NCBI GenBank assembly: GCA_014360005.1
Contig: JACIYI010000005.1
Location: 140,472-204,471, forward strand
Length of the DNA stretch: 64,000 nt
Direction of reading: 5' to 3'
Source: Candidatus Aminicenantota bacterium
GTDB lineage: Bacteria > Acidobacteriota > Aminicenantia > Aminicenantales > Saccharicenantaceae
Made by a program: the position numbers and the translations under genes. Below, piece by piece: positions 45,724 through 53,694 of the stretch. The notes under the pieces are model-generated. The model ran no database searches, was not told the origin of the DNA, and worked only from the letters and a program-made list of their open reading frames with translations. The first letter of the stretch is position 1. Every line of letters starts with the position of its first letter.

Positions 45724-47016
45724 GTGTCGCAGACTGCGGGCGCCGCCATCATACTGGCGGTCATGGTTATTGCCTACGTGGCGGCCAAGCTGTTTCGAGT
45801 TTCGACCGAGCTATCGCTGTTTCTGGCAGCCGTGGCTGGAGCTCTGGCCGGCGGCTACGGTCTTCCAGTCAGGCACCTGGCCGAGGGTGCCATTACCTAC
45901 CTTGATATCTGCTTAATTTTCCTGACAGCCACGCTTTTCATGAACCTGCTCAAAGAAGCCGGGGGAATAACCTTTGCCGTCAGGGCCATACTGAAGAAAT
46001 TTCACCGCCGCCGCTTTGTCCTCTTCCTGCTCCTGGTTTGTCTACTCTTAATTCCTGGAGCTCTGACCGGGGCCGGCAGCGTAACCGTCCTGATAACCGG
46101 TTCGCTGGTGGCGGTCGTCTTGAAATACATGGGGCTGGACAACATCAGGGTAGCGGCTATTATCTTTATTATCGCCGGCCTGAGCGCCGCCGCCCCACCG
46201 GTCAGCCTCTGGGCCATGCTGACCGCTGCCGGAATCAACATGCCCTATGTGGGTTTTTTCCTGCCTCTTCTCCTGCCCTGCCTCCTGGGGGCCCTGCTGA
46301 CCATTTTCATCCTGGGCTGGAAAGCCAGGCCGGTGGATATCGAAAAGGCCCTGGCCGAAATCCCCGTTCCTCCGGAAAAAATGAACTGGTGGCGGCTGAC
46401 CCTGCCCTTTATAGTTTTCCTGGCCCTGGTAGTGGCCGGAAGGGTTTTTCCTTTCAATTTTCCCATCCTCGGGCTGCCCCTCATTTTTGCCCTAACAGCC
46501 CTGGTTACCATCCTGGCCTCACCGGTCAGGGTAAATGTCTGGAAGACAGCCCTCAATACCACCGAACAGCTCCTGCCGCTGGTTGGCACCCTGACCTGCG
46601 TCGGAGTTCTAGTGCAGATAATGACCCTGACCGGGGTCAGGGGCTTAATTTCCGTTTCCGTTGTGACCCTGCCGGTGTTCGTGGTCGTTGCTTCTCTTTT
46701 CCTGACGCTGCCCTTGTCCGAAGCGGTCCTGATGTGGGGAGCCGCCCCGGTCCTGGGCGTGCCCCTGGTCCTTCTGTTCAACACCCGGGGACTCGACCCG
46801 GTAGTAGCCCTGGCCGGGATGAGCTTGATCTGGCCCCTGGGCGATGCCATTCCCCCCACTGCCATTATCGGCCGCCTGACCATGGATACGGTGGGAGTTA
46901 AAGAGCGCTATTCAAGGTTTCTTAAAATTTGCCTGGTCCCGGCCATAATTATCGCTCTGCTGGGAACCCTGATGATAATTTTCAGCAAGAAACTTTCTTT
47001 CCTAACAATTTTTTAG
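45724..47016 (+). CDS. TRAP-type large permease (DctM-like) membrane protein
   Basis: The protein has 430 residues and about 12 TM segments. A GTG start follows AGAAGGAG. Length and layout fit the DctM/large-permease superfamily; the helix-breaking segment PPVSLWAMLTAAGINMP and the mirrored GDAIPPTAIIGRLT near the C-terminus resemble the paired substrate-site motifs of these transporters. No DctP binding protein or standard DctQ is present, only small membrane proteins on either side. The substrate is probably an organic or amino acid anion, given the AstE-like and Pgs neighbours; this is inference. Confidence 0.72.
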   Translation: MSQTAGAAIILAVMVIAYVAAKLFRVSTELSLFLAAVAGALAGGYGLPVRHLAEGAITYLDICLIFLTATLFMNLLKEAGGITFAVRAILKKFHRRRFVLFLLLVCLLLIPGALTGAGSVTVLITGSLVAVVLKYMGLDNIRVAAIIFIIAGLSAAAPPVSLWAMLTAAGINMPYVGFFLPLLLPCLLGALLTIFILGWKARPVDIEKALAEIPVPPEKMNWWRLTLPFIVFLALVVAGRVFPFNFPILGLPLIFALTALVTILASPVRVNVWKTALNTTEQLLPLVGTLTCVGVLVQIMTLTGVRGLISVSVVTLPVFVVVASLFLTLPLSEAVLMWGAAPVLGVPLVLLFNTRGLDPVVALAGMSLIWPLGDAIPPTAIIGRLTMDTVGVKERYSRFLKICLVPAIIIALLGTLMIIFSKKLSFLTIF

Positions 47017-47024
47017 GAGGCTGG

Positions 47025-47180
47025 ATGGCCACGCTGATTACCATTCTTTATTATTTGCTGCTGGCCTTTTTTGCTGTCGGCTTTATCTGGAATTTCCGCA
47101 AGTCCAGGAACTGGCAGGCCGAAGCCCTTTACCTGATAGTTCTTCTTCCCTTTTTGCTGCGACTTTTTCGCTTGAAATGA
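47025..47180 (+). CDS. 51-residue membrane protein coupled to the DctM-like permease
   Basis: The frame begins eight bases after the permease stop, with TAGGAGG six bases before the ATG. It has two hydrophobic segments (about 3-21 and 32-46) separated by NFRKSRNWQ. The next gene begins seven bases after its stop. The tight spacing strongly supports a real gene. It is much shorter than DctQ (about 160 residues) and may be a minimal partner subunit. Confidence 0.65.
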   Translation: MATLITILYYLLLAFFAVGFIWNFRKSRNWQAEALYLIVLLPFLLRLFRLK

Positions 47181-47187
47181 GGTCAAG

Positions 47188-48363
47188 ATGTTAGACTTGA
47201 TTGGGCTGAGGAAATCTTTACTGGTGTGCGCCTTTCTCCTGATTTTTATTTTTTCCAGCCTGAGTTTCTACCGCAGCCGTCACCTGAAAGAGCCGCTGGT
47301 AGCAGGGGAAGGCGTTCTGGAGGTCAGGAAGTTAAGCGATTATTTTCCCGGCCTTAAGGGCAGCATCAATGACGCCAGGGTTTATGTGCTCGGCAGCAAA
47401 CCTGCAGGGTCCGGGGGTGGCGCGGCTCTCATCCTGGGCGGCTCTCACCCGGAGGAACCGGCCGGGCGCCTGGCCGCCTGGCTGATAGTGGAGAACGCCC
47501 GGGTGGAAGGAGGCAGGATTTTTGTCATCCCGACCGCCAACCCCAGCGCCTCCACCGCTACCAGGCTGGGCGGGGCTTACCCGCCAGATTACACCATCGA
47601 CACTCCCTGGGGCCGGCAGACCTTCAGGCAGGGAGACCGCTGGTCCAACCCGCTCGACCAGTGGCCCGACCCCGAAGTTTACATTCACTACCCTTCCCGC
47701 CAGCAACTGGCCTACATGGATATCAGGAATCAGAACCGGACCTGGCCCGGGCGACCGAACGGGACCATGACCGAAAAAACCTGCTATGCTATGACCAGGC
47801 TAATCCTCAGCGAGAAAATTGACCTGGTGATAGACCTGCACGAAGCTGAGCTGCAGTACCCGGTCATCAGCACTATCGTGGCCCACCAGAAGGGTGAGGA
47901 CCTGGCGGCCCTGGCCTCGATGATGATCAGCGGAGAAGAAGGATTTAACATCGGGGTGGAATATTCACCGGTTGCCCTGCGCGGGCTGTCGCACCGGGAA
48001 ATTGGCGACCATACTCCGGCCATTCCCCTGCTCCTGGAAACACCCGAACCTTTTCTGGACGCCACCAGGGGCCGGACCGACCGGGAACTGCTGCTGACCG
48101 GCCGGGATGAATTCGTGATGAAAGCCGGGCGGCACGGCTTGCTGTTTGAAAAGCTGGACGAGAAAGGCTGGCCCATAGACGTCAGGGTCGGACGCCACCT
48201 GTCTTCCATCATCCAGATTTTCCGGGTGTGGAGCGAGCTTAATCCCGACCGGCCAATAGTCATGGAAAATGTGCCGCGCTATTCAGAGGTCATGGCCAGG
48301 GGTATAGGTTATTACCTCAAGAACCCGGCTGAGTGCCCGCCCGGCCGGCTCTTCTTTGAATGA
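47188..48363 (+). CDS. AstE/aspartoacylase-like zinc hydrolase, membrane-anchored
   Basis: The protein has 391 residues. An N-terminal TM (LLVCAFLLIFIFSSLSFY) anchors it or acts as signal, so the enzyme faces the periplasm. Zinc motif H87-P-E-E90 lies in GGSHPEEPAG, N-x-N-R-x-x-P-G at 181-188 matches the AstE/AspA substrate loop, and H218 lies in DLHEAE. Family members cleave N-acyl amino acids (succinylglutamate, N-acetylaspartate). An exported version near Pgs genes suggests an amide or gamma-glutamyl substrate; this is inference. The last 47 nt overlap pgsW on the other strand. Confidence 0.8.
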   Translation: MLDLIGLRKSLLVCAFLLIFIFSSLSFYRSRHLKEPLVAGEGVLEVRKLSDYFPGLKGSINDARVYVLGSKPAGSGGGAALILGGSHPEEPAGRLAAWLIVENARVEGGRIFVIPTANPSASTATRLGGAYPPDYTIDTPWGRQTFRQGDRWSNPLDQWPDPEVYIHYPSRQQLAYMDIRNQNRTWPGRPNGTMTEKTCYAMTRLILSEKIDLVIDLHEAELQYPVISTIVAHQKGEDLAALASMMISGEEGFNIGVEYSPVALRGLSHREIGDHTPAIPLLLETPEPFLDATRGRTDRELLLTGRDEFVMKAGRHGLLFEKLDEKGWPIDVRVGRHLSSIIQIFRVWSELNPDRPIVMENVPRYSEVMARGIGYYLKNPAECPPGRLFFE

Positions 48364-49432
48364 GCCTTTCGAGGCCCAGCCACAGCAGGCAGGCCAGAAC
48401 ATAAGCGGCGAAAATCATCACCCGTTCCCCCCTCTCCAGGGCTCCGCGGCGGCCGAAGCTGATTGCTCCGGGCGGCGGCAGGGGTTGCGGGTCCCAGGGC
48501 AGGCGGTAAATCTCGGCCAGCCGGCGGATGTTCAACAGATGAATGACCGGGATTCCCTTCAGGGCCATTTCCTGAATCAGCCCTCGCCTGGAAGCTGGGG
48601 GGATTTTCCTGACCCGGGTCAGTCCCGGGCGAAGCTCCAGGATGGAGGAATCCTGGCCGAGGTTAACTGCGCTCCCGCCGATATTCACAAAAGCTTTGAG
48701 CTGCCCGCCGCCGGCTTTCTCCAGCAGGCGAAGACGACCCCTGACCCTGTCTTCCAGGCGGCCCGAAGGCAAAAATTCCAGGCCCAGGCGGAAAGCCAGG
48801 GCACTCAGCCTGGACCTGATTTCTTCCGGATACTCCCGCCCGGAATCGTCTTCCCCTCCCCAGGCCAGGGCCAGCAGGCGATGCTGGTTAAAGCCGTGCC
48901 GGCGCAGACAATCTTCCATGTCCAACCAGGAAAAGCCGGGGTGGTTGGCCCCCCACTGTGAGGCCCCAACCGAAATTATGGCCAGGAGTTCCAGCTTCAG
49001 GGCCCGGGCGGCACAATAGCTGGCCACAATCAGGGCCGGGAAGGAACCGGAAGCTCCTACGGCAACCCTGTCCCCTGGCCTGACCCCAGCCTGACGGAGA
49101 AGATAAACTAGGAGAGCAGCCAGGTTCGGGTTAGTGGTGGTCCTTTTGGCCGATAAATTGCCCAGGGTCGTGGTCAGGGAGCTATTTTCCAAGCCTATCA
49201 AACCGGTCCGGTTGATATCAAATTGATTGCTATCAACTGATAAACCGCGGGCCTCCTGACAGCTCACGATAAAATTCTCAGCCTCGAGCATCAGCCTGGC
49301 TGCTTCCTGCTCTACCGGGTCAGGCCCTCTCTTACCCGTCTTCGCCCGGTCCAGATGCAGGTAAAGCCCCAGAAAAAACAGGCTGATAAAGGCCAGTCCC
49401 AGCAGCGGCCGCAATCGATAATGATTAATCAT
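48317..49432 (-). CDS. pgsW: Poly-gamma-glutamate system protein PgsW
   Basis: The protein has 371 residues. An N-terminal TM (LGLAFISLFFLGLYL) and a C-terminal TM (VMIFAAYVLACLLWLGL) bracket an extracytoplasmic domain with TTTNPNLAAL, VGASGSFPAL, SVGASQWGANHP and FVNIGGSAVNLG. These fit the PgsW family that accompanies PgsB and PgsC. Its molecular role is not known. The start overlaps the pgsC stop by one base (TGATG), showing translational coupling. Confidence 0.85.
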   Translation of the reverse strand: MINHYRLRPLLGLAFISLFFLGLYLHLDRAKTGKRGPDPVEQEAARLMLEAENFIVSCQEARGLSVDSNQFDINRTGLIGLENSSLTTTLGNLSAKRTTTNPNLAALLVYLLRQAGVRPGDRVAVGASGSFPALIVASYCAARALKLELLAIISVGASQWGANHPGFSWLDMEDCLRRHGFNQHRLLALAWGGEDDSGREYPEEIRSRLSALAFRLGLEFLPSGRLEDRVRGRLRLLEKAGGGQLKAFVNIGGSAVNLGQDSSILELRPGLTRVRKIPPASRRGLIQEMALKGIPVIHLLNIRRLAEIYRLPWDPQPLPPPGAISFGRRGALERGERVMIFAAYVLACLLWLGLERLIQRRAGRAGTQPGS

Positions 49433-49866
49433 CAGAAAAAGAGTCCGACCAGAAAGAAGGTCAGGGCTGAAACCAGGATTAAGGCGGCCAGGGTGGGCAG
49501 GATTTTCTGGCGCTCGAGGTTGGAAGCCAGAAGCCCGGGCACCACCCAGCCTATCACCCTGAGAGAAAGAGGCTCTGAAAAAAACTGTGGAAGTATCATC
49601 ACCCAGACCTGGGCCAGGACCACGCCGGTCAGGACCATGAAGACAAAGCGCCGCCGGCCAAAAAGAATGAGGAATCTTCCGGCCAGGCGGTAAAAACCCA
49701 GCGTCACCAGGGCCACCAGCAGAGTAGCCAGGGGCCGCCAGGGCTGGTCCAGGTAAATGGCGAAATACCCGGGCACAATCAACCCGCCCGGAGAAAAGCC
49801 GACCAGCTCGGTAAAAATAAGAGCCAGCACCAGACCGAGAAACAGTGAACTATATTCTGACAGCAT
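49432..49866 (-). CDS. pgsC: Poly-gamma-glutamate biosynthesis protein PgsC/CapC
   Basis: The protein has 144 residues and about four to five TM segments, the normal size of PgsC/CapC. The N-terminus (LFLGLVLALIFTELVGFSPGGLIVPGYFA) shows the conserved TELVGFSPGGLIVPGY segment. PgsC partners PgsB in the membrane. The start lies 17 nt inside the pgsB 3' end. Confidence 0.93.
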   Translation of the reverse strand: MLSEYSSLFLGLVLALIFTELVGFSPGGLIVPGYFAIYLDQPWRPLATLLVALVTLGFYRLAGRFLILFGRRRFVFMVLTGVVLAQVWVMILPQFFSEPLSLRVIGWVVPGLLASNLERQKILPTLAALILVSALTFFLVGLFF

Positions 49867-51085
49867 CAGCCGTCCTTTCCAGGTAATCTATCAGCCGGCA
49901 GCCAAAGCCGCCAATGTTTCCCAGGCCGAAGACCAGGCAGTCCGAGCCGGAATCTGGCCGGGCTTTCTGGCACTTCCTAACCATCCTGATAATTTCGTCC
50001 AGGCTGGATTCCGGTCGCCGGGCGGAAATAAGCTGTACCTCTTTGTTCGCGGTTGCAAATGATTTTCTTATTTTAAGGCGCAAAGCCCTGGCTCCGCCAC
50101 CGGTCAGGATAAGGGATTCCAGGAAATTGGCCTTCCCGCTTTTCAGGAAATCGGCCCACTGGGAAGTTCGGTCACCGCGGTCCGCCCGCAGGCTCAATAA
50201 ACCAATTTTTGGGTTTTCCTGCCAGCCCATTCTATGGGTGACAAACTCCAGGGCCAGCAGGCTTGATTCCGGGTCGTTGGCCGCAAACAGGCTGACAAAA
50301 TAGAAAAACCGATTCTTACGGTATTTGATTTTCCAGGCCCGGGGCCGGCCGTAATCCGGGTTAAGACCGGACCAGGCTGACCTGGCCTGGGCCGCAGTTA
50401 TCCCCAGGTGTTCCAGGACAGCCAGGGCCAGGCGCAAGTTAGGTTCAAATTCAGGATAGGGCAAAATCTCCGCCAGGCTGGCTGTTTCGGGACTGCCACT
50501 AACCACTTTGAGCTTAAACCCCTTGTTCCGGGCCAGACTTTCCATCCAGGATCGCAGTTCTTCTTCGGGCAGGAAAACCAGGGTCCCGGCCGGAACTGCC
50601 GTCATCATTTTCCTGGCCACTTCTTCCCTGTCCCGGCCCAGAAATTCGGTATGATCAACCCGGAAATTACTCAATACCAGGATCCCGGGCTGCAGCAGAT
50701 ACCGGCCTTCTGCCTTCAGGCATTCGGGCTGGATGCTCATCATCTCGCTCACCAGAAAATCAGCCTGCTCGGCCGCAGCCCGCGCCACCAATTTTTTCTG
50801 TTCTAGGATGCTGGCCGGGCCCTGTCTCCGTATCTCCTCCTCCTGACCTTCGGGATAGATCAAGACCGGCCTGGAACCAGTGGTCTTGGCCATCACCCTG
50901 AAGCCCCCGGCCCTGAGGCCGCAGGCAATCAGGCGGGTCAGGCTGGACTTACCCCGGATGCCGCTGATGGCTATTCTGGACCGTATTTTCTTTATCCGGC
51001 GCTGGCAACCATAGCTTTCCAACCCAAGGTAAATGAGAAAAATTAACCAGGAAACCAAGGGGATAAAATCCATCGGCTGAAACAT
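49850..51085 (-). CDS. pgsB: Poly-gamma-glutamate synthase subunit PgsB/CapB
   Basis: The protein has 411 residues. An N-terminal TM (PLVSWLIFLIYLGLESYG) is followed by a Mur-ligase-like ATPase with P-loop SGIRGKSSLTR (about 41-51) and NFRVDHTEFLGRDREE, both typical of CapB. It is an ATP-dependent amide ligase that joins glutamate through the gamma-carboxyl. An in-frame ATG 12 nt later is an alternative start. No pgsA/capA gene, needed for export or anchoring in Bacillus, is present here. The aminopeptidase P gene ends 48 nt upstream on the same strand. Confidence 0.93.
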   Translation of the reverse strand: MFQPMDFIPLVSWLIFLIYLGLESYGCQRRIKKIRSRIAISGIRGKSSLTRLIACGLRAGGFRVMAKTTGSRPVLIYPEGQEEEIRRQGPASILEQKKLVARAAAEQADFLVSEMMSIQPECLKAEGRYLLQPGILVLSNFRVDHTEFLGRDREEVARKMMTAVPAGTLVFLPEEELRSWMESLARNKGFKLKVVSGSPETASLAEILPYPEFEPNLRLALAVLEHLGITAAQARSAWSGLNPDYGRPRAWKIKYRKNRFFYFVSLFAANDPESSLLALEFVTHRMGWQENPKIGLLSLRADRGDRTSQWADFLKSGKANFLESLILTGGGARALRLKIRKSFATANKEVQLISARRPESSLDEIIRMVRKCQKARPDSGSDCLVFGLGNIGGFGCRLIDYLERTADAVRI

Positions 51086-51132
51086 AAGTTTATCTCATTC
51101 TTGACTATGGTCTCAGTTCTTAAGTCCGGTGT

Positions 51133-52479
51133 TCAGAATTTCCTTTTGGCCAGAAGGGCCTCGATCTCTTCAATTTCCTTGGGCACGGCCGAAGTCAGGA
51201 CTTCGCAACCATCTTTAGTAATCAGCACCGTGTCTTCAATTCTGATCCCCAGGTTTTTCTCAGGGTAATACAGGGCCGGTTCGATGGCCATGACCATGCC
51301 TTCTTTGAGCACCAATTCCCTGCCCTGAACGTCATGGACGGACAGGCCTACCAGGTGCCCCAGGCCGCCGCGCAGGCCCAGGGTGTCGATTCCTTTTTCT
51401 TTCATTTTGCGGGCCACATACTCCTGAACATCGCGGCTGGTAACCCCGGGCCGGAAGGCTTCAAGGCAGGCCTTCTGCACTTCCAGCACCACCCGGTAGA
51501 TTTTTTTCTGTTCCTCAGTAAACCGGCCCGAGACCGGCCAGGTCCTGGTGATATCCATCGTCAGGTAATTCAGGTCGCCGCCGAAATCCATCAACACCAG
51601 CTCCCCGGATTCCATCCGCCGGTTGTTCTTCTGGTAATGCTGGATACAGGTATTTGGACCGGAACCGATGATGGGCGGATAGGCCGGACCCCGGCAGCCG
51701 TTCCTGAGGAGCACCTCCACCGCGGCCGCTTCCAGTTCATATTCGTAAGCGCCGGGTCTGGAAGCCAGCATGGCCTTTTTAACGGCCCCGGCCGAGATTT
51801 TTCCGTTTTGCCTGAGGATGGCGATCTCCTCCTCAGTTTTAATCATCCTCAGATTATCAATGAAGGGAGTCACGTCTTTCAGCTGGGCAGCCGGATAAAG
51901 CTGACGGAACCGTTCGGCCCGAAACTGGTTGAGGCTGGACTGGGCGTTATAGGGATTCCTGTGCCAGCGGGCCAGAAACAGGGCAGTTTCCGAGCGGGAC
52001 TCGCTAACTGAATCCTCGGGTGATAACCTGAGGTAAAGCACCTGGTCCTGGCGCCCAGCCAGCCTGGCCAGAAACTCGTCCAGGTAACTGACCGGATAGA
52101 TGTTTCTGAGCCTGAGCCTGTCCCTGGCTCCAGGGTCGTCCAGGCTGTTACCGCCTTCCATCATTTTTTCTCGTTCTGTTTTCTGGGGGACAAAAAGAAA
52201 GCTGTCTCCAGTCGAGGTAACCATAACCAGGACGGCATTGGCGTCCTCGCAACCGGTAAAATAGAAAAAGTCGTTATCCTGGCGGAAATGTCCGGCCCCG
52301 GTCTGACCGGGATTGGCAAACAGGATGATCAGCCCCTGGCCCACCGCCTTCATCAGTGCCAGACGGCGTTTCTCAAATTCTCCTGGAGTATAGGGGGTCG
52401 AAAGAACAGCCTGGGCCACGATCTGGCCGGAAAATACCAGCACCAGCAAAATCAGCCACAACCTCTTTTTCATTTTCAT
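51133..52479 (-). CDS. Secreted M24B-family aminopeptidase P (Xaa-Pro aminopeptidase-like)
   Basis: The protein has 448 residues with a signal peptide (LWLILLVLVFSGQIVAQ). Three ATGs lie close together; the chosen one has GAGGA about eight bases upstream. The dimetal site residues are in MDFGGDLNYLTMDITRTWP, GLGHLVGLSVHD, IEPALYY and RIEDTVL. The M24B enzymes remove an N-terminal residue before proline. An exported form suggests peptide use in the periplasm. It reads into pgsB with a 47-nt gap, so it may be the first gene of the pgs operon. Confidence 0.9.
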   Translation of the reverse strand: MKMKKRLWLILLVLVFSGQIVAQAVLSTPYTPGEFEKRRLALMKAVGQGLIILFANPGQTGAGHFRQDNDFFYFTGCEDANAVLVMVTSTGDSFLFVPQKTEREKMMEGGNSLDDPGARDRLRLRNIYPVSYLDEFLARLAGRQDQVLYLRLSPEDSVSESRSETALFLARWHRNPYNAQSSLNQFRAERFRQLYPAAQLKDVTPFIDNLRMIKTEEEIAILRQNGKISAGAVKKAMLASRPGAYEYELEAAAVEVLLRNGCRGPAYPPIIGSGPNTCIQHYQKNNRRMESGELVLMDFGGDLNYLTMDITRTWPVSGRFTEEQKKIYRVVLEVQKACLEAFRPGVTSRDVQEYVARKMKEKGIDTLGLRGGLGHLVGLSVHDVQGRELVLKEGMVMAIEPALYYPEKNLGIRIEDTVLITKDGCEVLTSAVPKEIEEIEALLAKRKF

Positions 52480-52516
52480 TTCCATTTTCCTCAGAATAAA
52501 TTTTTAAGCACTTGTG

Positions 52517-52545
52517 AGTTTATTAAAATTACGGTTGCAGCGCAA
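52517..52545 (-). promoter_or_regulatory. Putative promoter of the aminopeptidase P-pgs operon
   Basis: On the minus strand TTGCGC, 17-nt spacer and TAAACT, the same -10 as in the M14 and DUF6305 promoters but without their extended segment. Confidence 0.45.
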
Positions 52546-52673
52546 TAAAATAAAAACAACTGGCTGAGAGGTTCTGTTCTACCACACTTCCCTCTCCTCC
52601 GGCTTTGACTTATAAGCCCGTTTATCCTTTAATACCGGTGACCAGAAAAATTCCCTTAAAGGCAAAATCTGCG

Positions 52674-53204
52674 ATGACCAGCTGCTCCAAATTCCTGATC
52701 ACCGGCTTACCCGGGTCAGGCAAGACCACCCTGGTGGAAAAGATCATCGCCGAGCTGAGGTCCGAAGTAACAATGAGCGGTTTTATCACCAGGGAAATCA
52801 GGCTGGGGGGCCGACGGCTGGGTTTTGAGCTGCATAGCCTGGATGGCCGGGTGGCGATTCTCAGCCACGTCGACCTGAAAACACCTTACCGGGTAGGGAA
52901 ATACCGGGTTGACCTGGCCGGGTTTGAAAATTTTCTGGCCTCCATAAATTTCTTGGCCCCTGAGGTCAGGCTGGTGGTAGTGGATGAAATAGGCAAGATG
53001 GAGTGCCTGTCCGACCGATTCCGGGAAATTGTCCAGCAGCTGCTGTCGGGACCGGGAGTCCTTCTGGCCACCATTGCCCTTCACGGCACCCCCTTCATGG
53101 AAAAAATTAAAACCAGCCCCATGGTTCAAATCTTCGAGATTTCGCCGGCTGACAGAGAAGACCAGGGCCGAGAACTTCTGGCCAGAATCCGGGCTAAAGT
53201 ATGA
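52674..53204 (+). CDS. THEP1-type nucleoside-triphosphatase
   Basis: The protein has 176 residues. The P-loop GLPGSGKTT (11-19) is near the N-terminus. GFITREIR, GFELHSLDG, YRVDLAGFE and VVDEIGKME (Walker B) follow the order of the KAP-type THEP1 NTPase family (Aquifex and human cancer-related NTPase). It hydrolyses NTPs in vitro in family members; the biological role is unclear. A longer frame beginning with TTG lacks a ribosome-binding site. A strong terminator follows. Confidence 0.9.
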   Translation: MTSCSKFLITGLPGSGKTTLVEKIIAELRSEVTMSGFITREIRLGGRRLGFELHSLDGRVAILSHVDLKTPYRVGKYRVDLAGFENFLASINFLAPEVRLVVVDEIGKMECLSDRFREIVQQLLSGPGVLLATIALHGTPFMEKIKTSPMVQIFEISPADREDQGRELLARIRAKV

Positions 53205-53274
53205 AGGCCAGGCTGTCTTTCAAGAGGATAAAGACTGATTTGCCTCGAGCTACTTTACCTTAAGAAGAAGAAAG

Positions 53275-53305
53275 AGAGGGGTGCCGCCGTGCACCCCTCT
53301 TTTCT
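53275..53305 (+). terminator. Intrinsic terminator after the THEP1-type gene
   Basis: A perfect 10-bp stem (AGAGGGGTGC / GCACCCCTCT) with a 6-nt loop is followed by TTTCT. Confidence 0.75.
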
Positions 53306-53613
53306 AATTGAAGGAAGGGGGAATGGAAAGAAGGGCAAAGAAGGGCAAAAAGGAGGCATTTATAAATTTATGGGTGCGCTCATCGCCGAAGTTTAAGAAA
53401 CAGGGGGAGGAAGAGATTGTCTTCTCAATCTTCCCGCTTAATCTCAATATCTTCCTCCCCGTACCAGCAGCAGCATCTATGTATAAAAACTGTCTGTCTT
53501 GTTTTTTTGTTTCCTTCAACCTTCTGGCCATCTCACTTTACCCGCGTTCTTAACAGCAAGATTTATGCCAGAATTTATCAAGGGGAAAGACCCTGAAGAC
53601 AGGGTGGTTTTAT
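53306..53613. other. Non-coding stretch with nested inverted repeats, candidate structured RNA
   Basis: A perfect 11-bp inverted repeat, GGGGAGGAAGA (53404-53414) and TCTTCCTCCCC (53450-53460), encloses a GATTG/CAATC hairpin. A further ACCCTG-AAGA-CAGGGT hairpin (53590-53605) is followed by GGTTTTAT. Two weak overlapping ORFs on opposite strands lack family signatures. It sits between two terminators facing each other, which fits a small independent RNA or plain intergenic DNA. Confidence 0.25.
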
Positions 53614-53657
53614 AAAAAAATATTAAGCCCCTCGTAAAGATTCTTTACGGGAAGCCT
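53614..53657 (-). terminator. Intrinsic terminator after the DUF89 gene
   Basis: On the minus strand a 15-bp imperfect stem (one mismatch, three G-U pairs) with a 3-nt loop AAT is followed by AATA and seven T. It starts 38 nt after the stop codon. Confidence 0.7.
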
Positions 53658-53694
53658 GTTAACTTGTTATTCCAGGCCCAAAGAAAGACCGGAT

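Noticed and set aside
46038..46901. 287-codon plus-strand frame
   Set aside because: It is an out-of-frame shadow within the DctM-like permease, rich in Gly, Pro and Arg from high G+C codons.
52605..52673. TTG-initiated extension of the THEP1-type NTPase
   Set aside because: The P-loop normally starts within a few residues of the N-terminus and the TTG has no ribosome-binding site.
53308..53553. 81-codon plus-strand frame with a purine-rich upstream stretch, and the opposing 75-codon frame
   Set aside because: Neither shows a domain, and both overlap inverted repeats, so I treat the stretch as non-coding or structured RNA.
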